NCBI GenBank assembly: GCA_963783855.1
Contig: CAWAPE010000002.1
Location: 59,071 to 123,070, forward strand
Source: JAKAGZ01 sp963783855
Lineage (GTDB): Bacteria > Bacteroidota > Ignavibacteria > Ignavibacteriales > Ignavibacteriaceae
Direction: 5' to 3'
DNA: 64,000 bases
Part shown: piece after piece, positions 45,970-55,165 of the stretch
Layout of the letters: each line of letters opens with the position of its first letter
Position numbering within the stretch: position 1 is the stretch's first letter
The notes under the pieces: model-generated
What the model was told of the DNA's origin: nothing
The model's database searches: none
Seen by the model: only the letters and a program-made list of their open reading frames with translations
Translations under genes and position numbers: made by a program

Positions 45970-46410
45970 TTGAAAAAGTTATTTCTCATTCTTATAGCCG
46001 TACTATTTTCTCTGAATATTTCAGCTCAAACAAAAACTGAAAATGGTCAGATTCAGCTGAATGAAAAAGATCTGGTCTGGAGATCAGGGATGCCCGGCAC
46101 ACTAATTTCTATTCTTGAAGGAGATCCGAAATCAGATTCTCTTTATACTTTGCGATTAAAAATTCCAGCCAATTACATCGTTAAGCCACATTCGCATACT
46201 AGCAATGAACGGGTTACTATTTTATCAGGCTCCGTTTATGTGGGATTAGGGGATAAAATTGATAAAAATAACTCCGTAAAATTTATCGCCGGTGGATATT
46301 ATGTTAATCCTCCTGATTTACATCACTACGTCTGGACAGACGAACCTGCCGAAATTCAGATTACAGGAATTGGCCCATGGGTTGTTAATTACGTCGAAAA
46401 AGATAAATAA
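45970..46410 (+). CDS. Secreted cupin domain protein
   Basis: 146 aa with a Sec signal (MKKLFLILIAVLFSLNISAQ, cleavage at AQ near 20). Cupin motifs: IVKPHSHTSNERVTILSGSVYVGLG (about 71-95; His-His) and GGYYVNPPDLHHYVWTD (about 113-129; His). TTG start at 45970 with GGAGTG before it. Next to the cytosolic cupin gene at 19 bases. Periplasmic role unknown. Confidence 0.82.
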   Translation: MKKLFLILIAVLFSLNISAQTKTENGQIQLNEKDLVWRSGMPGTLISILEGDPKSDSLYTLRLKIPANYIVKPHSHTSNERVTILSGSVYVGLGDKIDKNNSVKFIAGGYYVNPPDLHHYVWTDEPAEIQITGIGPWVVNYVEKDK

Positions 46411-46503
46411 TCCGCTTTATAATACTATTTGAAACAGAAATTGCACTTCACAGTACAATATTAAGGTTTATATTATGCTAATTGAAAATTACCAGAAGAT
46501 GAA

Positions 46504-47124
46504 GTGAAGTATTTAAACGGCTTTGAAAAGCAACTAAATAAAAAACCTGTTTTTCTTTCAATACTAGTTCACATTATTCTACTGATAACTTTTATGTTCT
46601 TTAAATTTGGCAATTCATCAACTAGTGAGCCCGAATATTCAACAATTTTATTTTCTGAATTACCTGCAAAAACAAATGAGAAAGATAAAACTGTTACTAA
46701 AAGACAGTTAGAAAAAGAACCTGGAATAAAACAGGAAAAACCGGTAATAGCTGAAAAAATTGCCGTTAAACAACCTGGAATAATTGTGGATTCATCAATA
46801 ATTCAAAAAGATACTTCAGTTGCAAGTTCGGTAATTAACGATGACGACAATAATTATCTGCAGTTTGCACAATCTTTACTCGACACATTTCTTGTCAGAA
46901 ATCCCGTGTACGCTAAATTTGTTTTGCAGGAACAGGCTAAGGGTATGGCAAAACGAAAATTTTCAAGACAAATACTTGTTAAAAAACTAAATGATGAGCT
47001 GCACAAATATTTTAAGGCAAAATATCCCGAGGGGTCTGACCATGCAATAAATGAAAATGTCGGGCCCGGGCTTCAGATACCGATAGGTGATGTAATTAAT
47101 CTCGTAAAAAAGATATTTGATTAG
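46504..47124 (+). CDS. Membrane-anchored protein of unknown function, TonB-like layout
   Basis: 206 aa, GTG start at 46504. A short cytosolic N terminus and one hydrophobic segment (16-34, FLSILVHIILLITFMFF) resemble the TonB N-terminal anchor. A Lys/Glu/Thr-rich periplasmic stretch (35-120) follows, then a helical C-terminal domain ending in GDVINLVKKIFD. It lacks the usual TonB C-terminal motif, and no ExbB/ExbD genes are present. Not identified. Confidence 0.55.
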   Translation: MKYLNGFEKQLNKKPVFLSILVHIILLITFMFFKFGNSSTSEPEYSTILFSELPAKTNEKDKTVTKRQLEKEPGIKQEKPVIAEKIAVKQPGIIVDSSIIQKDTSVASSVINDDDNNYLQFAQSLLDTFLVRNPVYAKFVLQEQAKGMAKRKFSRQILVKKLNDELHKYFKAKYPEGSDHAINENVGPGLQIPIGDVINLVKKIFD

Positions 47125-47257
47125 AATTTTACAAAATAAAGCCTATTAATGGCTTGAATTCCGGGGTTCAAATAGCATATATTTACACTTCCCAATACAG
47201 TAAACTCAAATTTTAATTTGAAATCTTATTCATTTTCAATAAACAACATTTTTTATT

Positions 47258-47905
47258 ATGAAAAACAAAGCACTTTATATTTCGGTTATATTATGCCTGT
47301 TAGCAATGAATACGTTTGCTCAGAAGAAATCTGTAATTCAAAAAAAATCAAATCCTCTTGTTGGTCACTGGATAACTAATGTGTTGAAGGAACAAAAAAT
47401 AAAAATTACGATGTATTTTGATGCAAAAGGAAATATTCAATATACTGTGGCCGTTCCGCTTAAGGGGAGTTATATAAAAAGAGGCAACAAGATAATTACC
47501 ATGTTCGACAACCCGAAAACTGGGGGCACAGAAGTAGATACAAGCGAGATTCGTATAAAGGGTGATACTCTTTACCAAATAAATCATGTGGGTGTACGTG
47601 AAACGGTAATTAAATCTGTCCGCATAAAAGGAAGAGACGGATTAATCGGTACCTGGATTTCTGAAAATTATAACGGTTACCATGCACGACAGAAATTTAA
47701 CACTTACAATTCCCTTTCTGTCGATATTATAGTAAAATCAATAAAGGGTAAATATACAGTAGACGAGAATAAATTTACAATAAAGTCAAAAGACCATCCT
47801 TCAATGACTATAAAATTTACACTCAATAATAAAAAAGATGTTCTTACAATGGGCGGACAGGGAGTAAAAGAAAAATTAGAATTAATAAAAGTTAAAGAAA
47901 AATAG
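47258..47905 (+). CDS. Secreted two-domain beta protein of unknown function
   Basis: 215 aa. Signal peptide (1-21, CLLAMNTFAQ). Two similar units: LVGHWITN...YTVAVPLKG...RIKGDTLYQ, and LIGTWISEN...FTIKSKD...LELIKV. This looks like a lipocalin-type or META-like duplicated beta domain. A truncated paralogue lies at 48588. Followed after 3 bases by a DinB-like gene, so the pair is co-transcribed. Confidence 0.7.
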   Translation: MKNKALYISVILCLLAMNTFAQKKSVIQKKSNPLVGHWITNVLKEQKIKITMYFDAKGNIQYTVAVPLKGSYIKRGNKIITMFDNPKTGGTEVDTSEIRIKGDTLYQINHVGVRETVIKSVRIKGRDGLIGTWISENYNGYHARQKFNTYNSLSVDIIVKSIKGKYTVDENKFTIKSKDHPSMTIKFTLNNKKDVLTMGGQGVKEKLELIKVKEK

Positions 47906-47908
47906 CAG

Positions 47909-48445
47909 ATGAAAAAAGATTTACATATAAAATTTGAAGAACTGGAAAAAAGCAGGATTGCTTTATTTAACCAACTTGATAGCTTAAGTGAACAGGAAAT
48001 CAACTTCAAAAATGATCCTTCAAAATGGTCTGTTGTACAGATTATTTTTCATCTTGTTAAATCGGAGCAACTGACAGTTATTGCTTTCAGCAGAAATCTC
48101 GAAAAAACAGAAAAACTGAGAAATTCGGGCATAATGGGGTTTTTCAGGCATATTTCACTCTCTATTGCGCTGAAATCATCGTTTAGATTTAAGGCACCAC
48201 GAATGCTTTCAAATATGCCCGATAAATACGACATTCAGGAACTTAAAAATAAATGGAACACTATAAGAAATAATTTTAGCGAAGCTTTAGAAAAATTGCC
48301 AGAACCTATAGTAAATAAGGCAACCTTTAAGCATCCTCTTGCAGGATGGCTAAACTCAAACCAGATGCTTGATTTTTTAAATAATCATTTTGATCATCAT
48401 AAAAGGCAAATTCAAAATCTAATTGAAGTACAGAAACAAAATTAA
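47909..48445 (+). CDS. DinB-family protein (DinB_2)
   Basis: 178 aa. The helix-bundle pattern WSVVQIIFHLVKSEQL (about 41-56), KSSFRFKAPRML and HPLAGWLNSNQMLDFLNNHFDHHKRQI (about 144-170) fits the DinB_2 superfamily, with His48, His164 and His168 as metal ligands. Function unknown. It is 3 bases after the secreted beta protein gene. Confidence 0.75.
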   Translation: MKKDLHIKFEELEKSRIALFNQLDSLSEQEINFKNDPSKWSVVQIIFHLVKSEQLTVIAFSRNLEKTEKLRNSGIMGFFRHISLSIALKSSFRFKAPRMLSNMPDKYDIQELKNKWNTIRNNFSEALEKLPEPIVNKATFKHPLAGWLNSNQMLDFLNNHFDHHKRQIQNLIEVQKQN

Positions 48446-48587
48446 ATTTTTATAAAATCACCGGGTTAATTTATTTGACATAAAAGCTTTACAGCTTCTT
48501 TATAAATGTGTTCTTATTTTAGTCAGCAATTGTTACACAACACATATTCCCAGGTATTAAGGATAGCTGGTATACGATTGTAAAGAG

Positions 48588-49091
48588 GTGTTGGGGCTAT
48601 TTGGGAATTTCAAAGAAAAGGGGAAAATTGAAATTACATCAGCCGCTATGATCGATTATATATATCACGTAAAAAATGACAGACTAATTACCACATTTGT
48701 AAATGTCTTTAATAAACGAGTAAAAAAAGACACGAGTTTTATTGAAATAAAAGACGATACTCTCTATCAAAAGAAAATATCAAACGGGGAAATTACTAAT
48801 AAGGTTTACACGCGGGTTAATAAGGAAATTGAAAATAAATTTTCAATAATTGGTAAATGGAAATCACAAAATGAAGCGGGACAGACGGCTTTTTATAATT
48901 TTACAGAAGACGGAATGTTATATTTCCGTCTTCCGTTTGAAATTAAGAAAGGAACTTTTACAATTAATGAAAACAATATTTCATTTAATTTTAAGAACCG
49001 CACAACATCAGAAAACTTCCGAATTAAAGATGAATTTTTAACTCTCTTCAACAATAAAGGTTCTGAACAAACCTACCACAAAATAAAATAA
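48588..49091 (+). CDS. N-terminally truncated paralogue of the 47258 secreted protein
   Basis: 167 aa from a TTG at 48588. Contains the same two-unit plan: GKIEITSAAMIDY...IEIKDDTLYQ, then IIGKWKSQNEAGQTAFYNF...KGTFTINENNISFNFKN. It lacks the signal peptide and the first ~50 residues of its paralogue. In-frame sequence upstream is closed by TAG at 48562-48567. No frame restores an N terminus convincingly, so it may be a gene remnant. The stop is 1 base before the convergent phosphatase gene stop. Confidence 0.55.
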   Translation: MLGLFGNFKEKGKIEITSAAMIDYIYHVKNDRLITTFVNVFNKRVKKDTSFIEIKDDTLYQKKISNGEITNKVYTRVNKEIENKFSIIGKWKSQNEAGQTAFYNFTEDGMLYFRLPFEIKKGTFTINENNISFNFKNRTTSENFRIKDEFLTLFNNKGSEQTYHKIK

Positions 49092-49092
49092 T

Positions 49093-50730
49093 CTACTTTT
49101 CTTTAATTAAAGGAATGCCAATACAGGCATTCGGTTCCTGAATTTTTAGCAGGTCTGCAATTGTTGGCGCAATATCCACAATATAAACGGGTTTGTTTAT
49201 TGTCTTCCTGGGAATATTCCATCCGTAAAAAATTAAAGGAACATGAGTATCATAGGAATAAAGACTACCATGTGAAGTAGCGTCTTGCCCGCCACGTGCA
49301 AAAATAAAGCCCGGCTGCAAGCCAAAAATAACATCGCCTGAACGTACCGGATTAAAACCGTTTAATAATAAATTAGGATTTGTTCTGCCTGCAATTTCCT
49401 TTTCCAGATCATCTCTTTTAAAAATTTCTTTTATTTCAGGAAAGGTTTCTCTTAAATATTGTGCATAAACATTTTCTAAATTACTTAATTCAAGGTTTTG
49501 TTCATCAATAACTTGGCGATTAAAAAATATTTGAGAATTTGAAAAACTTTCAATTAACTTCGGATTATTATAATTCCTTGTTGTAAAATTTTCTAAAGAA
49601 TCCCTGACAATATGCGGATCGAACCAGCCTCCCGGTATGTTCTTTTCTTTCAAAAAATCGGGGCCTTCTGCTACTGCATGATCTGCAGAAAGAAACATTA
49701 AATAATTTCCTTTCCCTAGCTTTTTATCAAGAAGATTAATCATATCGGCAATTAGCGAATCAATTTTAACATAAAGATCTTCAACCTCTACAGAATTTGG
49801 TCCATAAGCATGTCCCACATAATCAGAAGCACAAAAACTAATTGCCAGGAAATCTGTATCCTGATGCTGCCCTAATTTTTCATTTTTAAAAGCCGATTTG
49901 ACGAAATCAAACTGGAGATCGTTGGCAAAAGGTGTATAACGCAGCACACCATATTTATCTTTTGCAGGAACATTTTTAAATGAATGCGGAAATGAAGTTT
50001 TACCTTCCGAAAATACATCTTCTTCATAACCAGCTTCGTCCGGGAGTGTTTGTTTATATTTTTCAATTGGAAAAGATAATTTCCAGTCTCCTGCTGAATA
50101 TTTATCGGCAAGTTTTTTATTATTAAAATTTGTTACCCAGCCAGGCAGCTCCTTCATATAATAAGTGGAAGTAATAAAATTACCTGTTTTGCTATCATAC
50201 CAGTAGGCCGCATCAGCCATGTGTCCGCCAATCATAATAGCGGCACGATCTTTCAAAGAAATACTTATAACTTTTGATCTTCCGTTAGTTGAGAGTTTAA
50301 GCTGGTCGGTGATTGTTGTAGACAGAAGCCTGCGCGGAGACATCTGCCCGTTTTTATCATCAGCACCAAGAGTGTTTACAGATTTATCCTCTACACAATA
50401 AACCATTTTTTTTGTTTTTTTATCAAACCAGCTATTACCAATTATTCCGTGATAATATGGTGTTGTGCCTGTGTAAATAGAAGTATGCCCCGGGCCTGTA
50501 TAAGTAGGAACGTAATTAAAATGTGCAAATTTAAAATTAGTACCTTCATTCATTAATTTCTTAAACCCGTTTTCACCATATAATGATTCAAACTTATATA
50601 AATAATCATACCTCATTTGGTCAATGATGATTCCAACGACAAGTTTAGGACGTGGAGTTACGGTTTGTGCTTTCGATACAAAGAAAGCAGGCATCATTAA
50701 AACAAATAATACAATTTTGATCTTTTTCAT
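49093..50730 (-). CDS. PafA-type alkaline phosphatase family protein
   Basis: 545 aa with a signal peptide (1-21). Alkaline-phosphatase superfamily; residues match the well-studied phosphate-irrepressible PafA: Asp38 (IIIDQMR), Thr78 nucleophile (TYTGPGH), Asn99 (IGNSW), Lys160 and Arg162 (SLKDR), a DYVGHAYGP Asp/His pair, SADHAV Asp/His and ATSHGS His. Such enzymes hydrolyse phosphomonoesters in the periplasm to release phosphate. Monocistronic, leftward; the stop adjoins the remnant gene. Confidence 0.9.
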   Translation of the reverse strand: MKKIKIVLFVLMMPAFFVSKAQTVTPRPKLVVGIIIDQMRYDYLYKFESLYGENGFKKLMNEGTNFKFAHFNYVPTYTGPGHTSIYTGTTPYYHGIIGNSWFDKKTKKMVYCVEDKSVNTLGADDKNGQMSPRRLLSTTITDQLKLSTNGRSKVISISLKDRAAIMIGGHMADAAYWYDSKTGNFITSTYYMKELPGWVTNFNNKKLADKYSAGDWKLSFPIEKYKQTLPDEAGYEEDVFSEGKTSFPHSFKNVPAKDKYGVLRYTPFANDLQFDFVKSAFKNEKLGQHQDTDFLAISFCASDYVGHAYGPNSVEVEDLYVKIDSLIADMINLLDKKLGKGNYLMFLSADHAVAEGPDFLKEKNIPGGWFDPHIVRDSLENFTTRNYNNPKLIESFSNSQIFFNRQVIDEQNLELSNLENVYAQYLRETFPEIKEIFKRDDLEKEIAGRTNPNLLLNGFNPVRSGDVIFGLQPGFIFARGGQDATSHGSLYSYDTHVPLIFYGWNIPRKTINKPVYIVDIAPTIADLLKIQEPNACIGIPLIKEK

Positions 50731-51003
50731 GTTAATCCCGAATTTTCAATAATCTGAAATAATAGTATTTAAATTTACGTGTTTATTTTTCAAAATATGT
50801 TAAATAATCGTTAATAAAATGCTATTTATCCTTTATTCTTCACAATTCATTTTGTTTGAAGAGTTTCATTTCTTAATTTTCGACCATCTTAAAATCTGCA
50901 ATTGAGGGAGTTCAGATAAAACACATCATAAAAGTAAATACTCTGATTACCACAACAATTATTTCAAAAAAATAATTTCCAAACAAACATTCGGGGGTAC
51001 GTA

Positions 51004-52506
51004 ATGTTCAAAGGTCATCCAAAAGGACTTTTTGTTCTCTTTTTTACAGAGATGTGGGAGCGCTTTGGCTTTTACACCATGATTGCTGTTTTTGTTTTTT
51101 ATATGCAGGAAAACTTTGCATGGGATGCAACCCAGGCTACAAATGTTTACGGACTATTTATGGCGGGAGTTTATATTACTCCTCTCCTCGGCGGATGGAT
51201 TGCAGATAATTTTTTAGGATATGGAAAAACAATTACAATCGGCGCTGTAATTATGGGAATCGGTTATGCACTTATGGCCGTGCCCACCAGCACACCTATG
51301 ACTCTTTACATTGCACTTACTGTAGTTGCAATAGGCAACGGATTATTTAAGGCAAATATTTCCGTATTGGTCGGAAATTTATATTCACACTCAAGCGGAT
51401 CTTTAAAAGATGCCGGATACAATATTTTTTATATGGGAATAAATGTCGGCGCTTTTTATGCACCTTTTGCAGCTTCCGGTATAAAACAATATTTTATTGA
51501 TAGTTTCGGTTCATCGCTTGCTAACGGATACAATGCAGCTTTCGGAGTTGCTGCAGTTGGAATGGTTCTATCATTAATAATTTTTACAATATTTAAAAGC
51601 AAATATAAAGACGCAGATTACCAGGCAAAAAACACTGTTAATGAAGAGAAAGATTTGAAGCTTACTCCAAAACAGGAAAAAGAAAGAATTTTTGCGCTTC
51701 TTACAATTTTTGCAATAGTTATTTTCTTCTGGCTCGCTTTTCATCAGAACGGAGCAGCGCTTTCACTTTTTGCAAGAGACTACACTCATAAAATAGTCGG
51801 TAAATTCACATACATTATTTTTGATATAATAGGGCTTCATGCAATACTTGCTGTGTTGTTAGGCACAGGTGTTGTCTTGAGCAAAAATGTTTCTGCTAAA
51901 CTAAAGGGGATTGCAGGATTATTTCTCGCCGCAGGAATTGCAATTATAATTTATAAGCTAAATTATCTTCCTTCAGAAAACACAATTGCACCTGAACAAT
52001 TTCAGTCATTTAACCCGATGTTTATAATTTTACTTACACCGATTATTGTGGGAATGTTCGCCTGGTTAAACAGTAAAGGAAAAGAGCCATCTTCACCCGC
52101 TAAAATTGGGATAGGAATGTTAATTACAGGTTTAGCTTACCTGATTATGGTATTAGCATCGCAAGGTCTAATGTCTGTTGAAGCGTTAGGCGGACAGGCA
52201 TCTTCGACAACCGTAAGTCCGTTATATCTCTTATCCACATATTTTACTTTAACTATAGCCGAGCTTCATTTAAGCCCGATGGGACTTTCATTTGTTTCGA
52301 AAGTTTCGCCTCCAAAAATGAAAGGGCTGATGATGGGAGGTTGGTTCGGAGCGACCGCGGTTGGAAATTATCTTGCCGGATTTGTAGGAAGGTTTTACCA
52401 GCACTGGGAACTATGGCAGTTCTTTCTTTTGCTCTTTGTCACTTCCATGTTTGCTGCTTTACTTTTAAGGCTAACTTTAAAGAAATTAAAAAAAGCCACA
52501 GAGTAA
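51004..52506 (+). CDS. POT family peptide transporter
   Basis: 500 aa proton-coupled oligopeptide transporter (PTR2/DtpA type). The signature ExxERF is at 16-21 (EMWERFGFY), with the PTR2 motif IFYMGINVGAFYAPF-like segment near 143-158 and RDYTHKI later. 12-14 membrane segments, typical length. Imports di- and tripeptides. Preceded by 270 bases with no gene and the AGG-type site GGGGGTAC before the ATG. Confidence 0.9.
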   Translation: MFKGHPKGLFVLFFTEMWERFGFYTMIAVFVFYMQENFAWDATQATNVYGLFMAGVYITPLLGGWIADNFLGYGKTITIGAVIMGIGYALMAVPTSTPMTLYIALTVVAIGNGLFKANISVLVGNLYSHSSGSLKDAGYNIFYMGINVGAFYAPFAASGIKQYFIDSFGSSLANGYNAAFGVAAVGMVLSLIIFTIFKSKYKDADYQAKNTVNEEKDLKLTPKQEKERIFALLTIFAIVIFFWLAFHQNGAALSLFARDYTHKIVGKFTYIIFDIIGLHAILAVLLGTGVVLSKNVSAKLKGIAGLFLAAGIAIIIYKLNYLPSENTIAPEQFQSFNPMFIILLTPIIVGMFAWLNSKGKEPSSPAKIGIGMLITGLAYLIMVLASQGLMSVEALGGQASSTTVSPLYLLSTYFTLTIAELHLSPMGLSFVSKVSPPKMKGLMMGGWFGATAVGNYLAGFVGRFYQHWELWQFFLLLFVTSMFAALLLRLTLKKLKKATE

Positions 52507-52532
52507 CAAATTTGTTAAGCTCATCCCCCTTC

Positions 52533-52557
52533 CCCCTTCTCTTAATTAGAGAAGGGG
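52533..52557. repeat. Palindromic intergenic repeat
   Basis: 10-bp perfect arms CCCCTTCTCT / AGAGAAGGGG around TAATT, within a poly-C/T context. Reminiscent of common short REP-like palindromes. 27-51 bases after the POT stop. Confidence 0.5.
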
Positions 52558-52651
52558 AATAAAGGGATAAATTATTTTATTATTATCTGAAACCTTTCCG
52601 CCTCTTTTGTATCTAATTATAGAAGTAATTCATATTCACTCAAAATTGATA

Positions 52652-52882
52652 ATGTTCAAAACATTCAAAAATCTTACAACAAAGAAAAAAGCTCTGGTAA
52701 TAGTGAAAATTGCCCTCCCTCTGTTTATTGGCGCAATGGGTGGATATGCATACTATTACTATGTCGGTTGTGTCTCAGGCACCTGCCCTATAACCAGCAA
52801 CCCGTTTATCAGCACGGCTTACGGCGCTGGAGTTGGTGCGCTGTTTATAAACTGGAAAGGCAAATCTAAAAAAGAGGATTAA
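52652..52882 (+). CDS. DUF6132-like small membrane protein
   Basis: 76 aa from ATG 52652 (52607 adds 15 doubtful residues). One or two membrane segments with the GGYAYYYYVGCVSGTCPIT pattern (about 31-49) and SNPFISTAYGAGVGALF, the features I associate with DUF6132. Conserved Cys pair in GCVSGTC. Function unknown. Confidence 0.7.
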   Translation: MFKTFKNLTTKKKALVIVKIALPLFIGAMGGYAYYYYVGCVSGTCPITSNPFISTAYGAGVGALFINWKGKSKKED

Positions 52883-52959
52883 TTCCCTCCCCCATTTTAT
52901 TTTATGTTCTCAAATAATTTTCCCCTATTTTAAAAAACAAAGTTTAGAACAGGATTAAA

Positions 52960-53664
52960 ATGCCCTACAAACAATTTTCAGCCGAATTAAAAAAGGCAGG
53001 CAGTAAAAAAGACGCTGAGATTCTTCAGTGGTTTTTTAAAACCGGCAAGGGGGAATACGGCGAAGGAGATAAATTTCTTGGAATAAGAGTTCCGAAGATC
53101 AGGGAAATTGCGAAGAAGAACAAAACATTAACTTCCGAAGAAATTAATAAAGCGCTCAAATCAAAATTCCACGAAGAAAGACTCTGTGCATTATTAATTT
53201 TAGTTGAAAAATATTCCAGAGCCGGTGAGGAGGAAAAAGTAGAAATCGTAAATTTCTACCTGGCAAATACAAAATATATTAATAACTGGGATCTGGTCGA
53301 TTTAACTGCGCCTAAAATTCTTGGTAAACATTTATTAAATAGGAATAGAAAAATACTGACAAAACTGTCACTCTCAGAAAATTTGTGGGAACGAAGAATA
53401 TCAATTCTATCTACTTTTGAATTTATCCGTAACAAAGACTTTTCTGATACTTTGAAAATTTCGAAGAGATTATTAAAAGACGAACAAGATCTTATTCACA
53501 AAACTGTGGGCTGGATGCTAAGGGAAATCGGGAAACGGGACCTGGAAACAGAAGAAGAGTTTTTGAAAAAGCATTATAAAAAAATGCCCCGCACTATGCT
53601 GCGCTACGCAATAGAAAAATTCCCTGAAAAGAAAAGGCTTGCATATCTTGAGGGAAGAATTTAA
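52960..53664 (+). CDS. DNA alkylation repair protein, AlkD type
   Basis: 234 aa of HEAT-like helices. Motifs: GDKFLGIRVPKIREIAKK (about 35-52), IFHEERLCALLILVEKY-like segment (FHEERLCALL), INNWDLVDLTAPKILG (about 110-125), WERRISILST and HKTVGWMLREIGKRD. These are the AlkD/AlkC superfamily blocks with the catalytic Asp in WDLVD. Removes bulky or positively charged alkyl purines. Followed after 5 bases by an MFS gene. Confidence 0.9.
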   Translation: MPYKQFSAELKKAGSKKDAEILQWFFKTGKGEYGEGDKFLGIRVPKIREIAKKNKTLTSEEINKALKSKFHEERLCALLILVEKYSRAGEEEKVEIVNFYLANTKYINNWDLVDLTAPKILGKHLLNRNRKILTKLSLSENLWERRISILSTFEFIRNKDFSDTLKISKRLLKDEQDLIHKTVGWMLREIGKRDLETEEEFLKKHYKKMPRTMLRYAIEKFPEKKRLAYLEGRI

Positions 53665-53669
53665 CCTTT

Positions 53670-54980
53670 ATGGATAACAAACAACTTCCTGATAACAAAC
53701 CCAATATGCCCGCGCCGCCCGGACAATCTCGATACCAGTACTTGATTACTTCCTTCAAAGGTAGATTCAGCTGGAAGAATATATTTCTAGCTCTGCGGCA
53801 TCCCAATTACAAATTATGGTTTCGCGGACAAATGCTTTCATTGTTCGGAACATGGATGCAGCGAACAGCCGAAGGATTTTTAATTTACGAACTGACGCAC
53901 TCCCCTCTTTATCTCGGTTACGTAGGTTTCGCTATGGGCGTACCAGCATGGATATTTATGATGTACGCCGGTGTTATTGCGGACCGATTTCCCAAGAGAA
54001 CTGTACTGATGATCACTCAAACATTTATGATGATCCTTGCCTCCATTCTGGCGGTTTTAACTTTTACCGGATTGATACAGCCATGGCATATTATTGTGCT
54101 CGCGTTTTTTCTCGGTGTAGCTAATTCATTTGATGCTCCTGCCAGGCAGTCTTTTATACTTGAATTGGTAAACAGGGAGGATCTCACAAATGCTATCGCA
54201 CTAAACTCAACAATATTTAATACAGCGACTGCTGTGGGTCCGGCTATAGCTGGAATTACATACGCGCTGTTCGGCCCGGCATGGTGTTTTACAATTAATG
54301 CGATTTCCTTTGTTGGTGTAATCATAGCCCTTAAATCAATGAAACTGAAACCATTCATAAAATCAGTTAGCAAAACATCTGCGTACGCCGACCTGGTAGA
54401 AGGTTTTAAATATATTTATTCACAAAAAACCGTGCTTACATTGATATGCCTGGTGGGAGTGATAAGCATATTCGGTATTTCATATCTCACACTTATACCG
54501 GCTTGGGCGGTTAACATTTTGCACGGCGATGCCGCGACAAACGGATTCTTACAATCGGCGCGCGGTTTCGGCGCACTTACAAGCGCACTTTTTATCGCCT
54601 CTCTCGGCAGGTTCGCCTATACCGGTAAACTTTTAACTATCGGAAGTTTTCTTTTCCCGCTCCTACTAATCGTTTTTTCTTTTCTTGAATTACTACCGAT
54701 TACACTCCTCTTATTATTTTTTATAGGCTTTTCGATTATACTTATTTTCAACCTTGCCAACGCTCTTGTACAGAGACTTGTTCCTGACGAACTGCGCGGT
54801 AGAATAATGGGAGTTTACAGTTTTACATTTTTCGGATTTCTGCCTCTTGGAGCATTGCTGATGGGTGCCCTGGCTGAAAAATTCACCGAACCAACTGCTG
54901 TGCTTATCGGGGCTATTGTTACGTTGTTGTTTTCGGTTTTCGTCTGGTTTAAAGTACCGGGTTTAAGAAAGCAGGAATGA
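53670..54980 (+). CDS. MFS transporter (EntS-like, MFS_3)
   Basis: 436 aa. A short Pro-rich N terminus, then 12 membrane segments. Motif A: GVIADRFPKRTVLMI (about 98-112); RGQMLSLFGTWMQRTAEGFL and FDAPARQSFILELVNREDLTNAI-like blocks are typical of the EntS/MFS_3 exporters. Probable exporter of a small molecule such as a siderophore or drug; substrate unknown. Starts 5 bases after the AlkD-type gene. Confidence 0.85.
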   Translation: MDNKQLPDNKPNMPAPPGQSRYQYLITSFKGRFSWKNIFLALRHPNYKLWFRGQMLSLFGTWMQRTAEGFLIYELTHSPLYLGYVGFAMGVPAWIFMMYAGVIADRFPKRTVLMITQTFMMILASILAVLTFTGLIQPWHIIVLAFFLGVANSFDAPARQSFILELVNREDLTNAIALNSTIFNTATAVGPAIAGITYALFGPAWCFTINAISFVGVIIALKSMKLKPFIKSVSKTSAYADLVEGFKYIYSQKTVLTLICLVGVISIFGISYLTLIPAWAVNILHGDAATNGFLQSARGFGALTSALFIASLGRFAYTGKLLTIGSFLFPLLLIVFSFLELLPITLLLLFFIGFSIILIFNLANALVQRLVPDELRGRIMGVYSFTFFGFLPLGALLMGALAEKFTEPTAVLIGAIVTLLFSVFVWFKVPGLRKQE

Positions 54981-55026
54981 ATGATTTAAGAATTATATAA
55001 TTAGATTGTGTCCTGATTTTATAATT

Positions 55027-55113
55027 TGTCATCCCGAACCTGATTCGGAATCTATAAAATTTTTGAAGATCCTGAAATAAACCTGCCTGCCGGAAGGTAG
55101 GTTCAGGATGACA
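55027..55113. repeat. MITE-like palindromic repeat, copy 2
   Basis: Arms TGTCATCCCGAACCT (55027-55041) and AGGTTCAGGATGACA (55099-55113) pair with one mismatch. It is related to the repeat at 21536 (TGTCATCCCGAA...ATGACA). An internal ACCTGCCTGCCGGAAGGTAGGT segment is itself near-palindromic. Placed between the MFS and YD-repeat genes. Confidence 0.65.
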
Positions 55114-55165
55114 TATTAAAATTCGTTTTACTTAATAGAATCCGGACACCACAAATATTTTTAGC

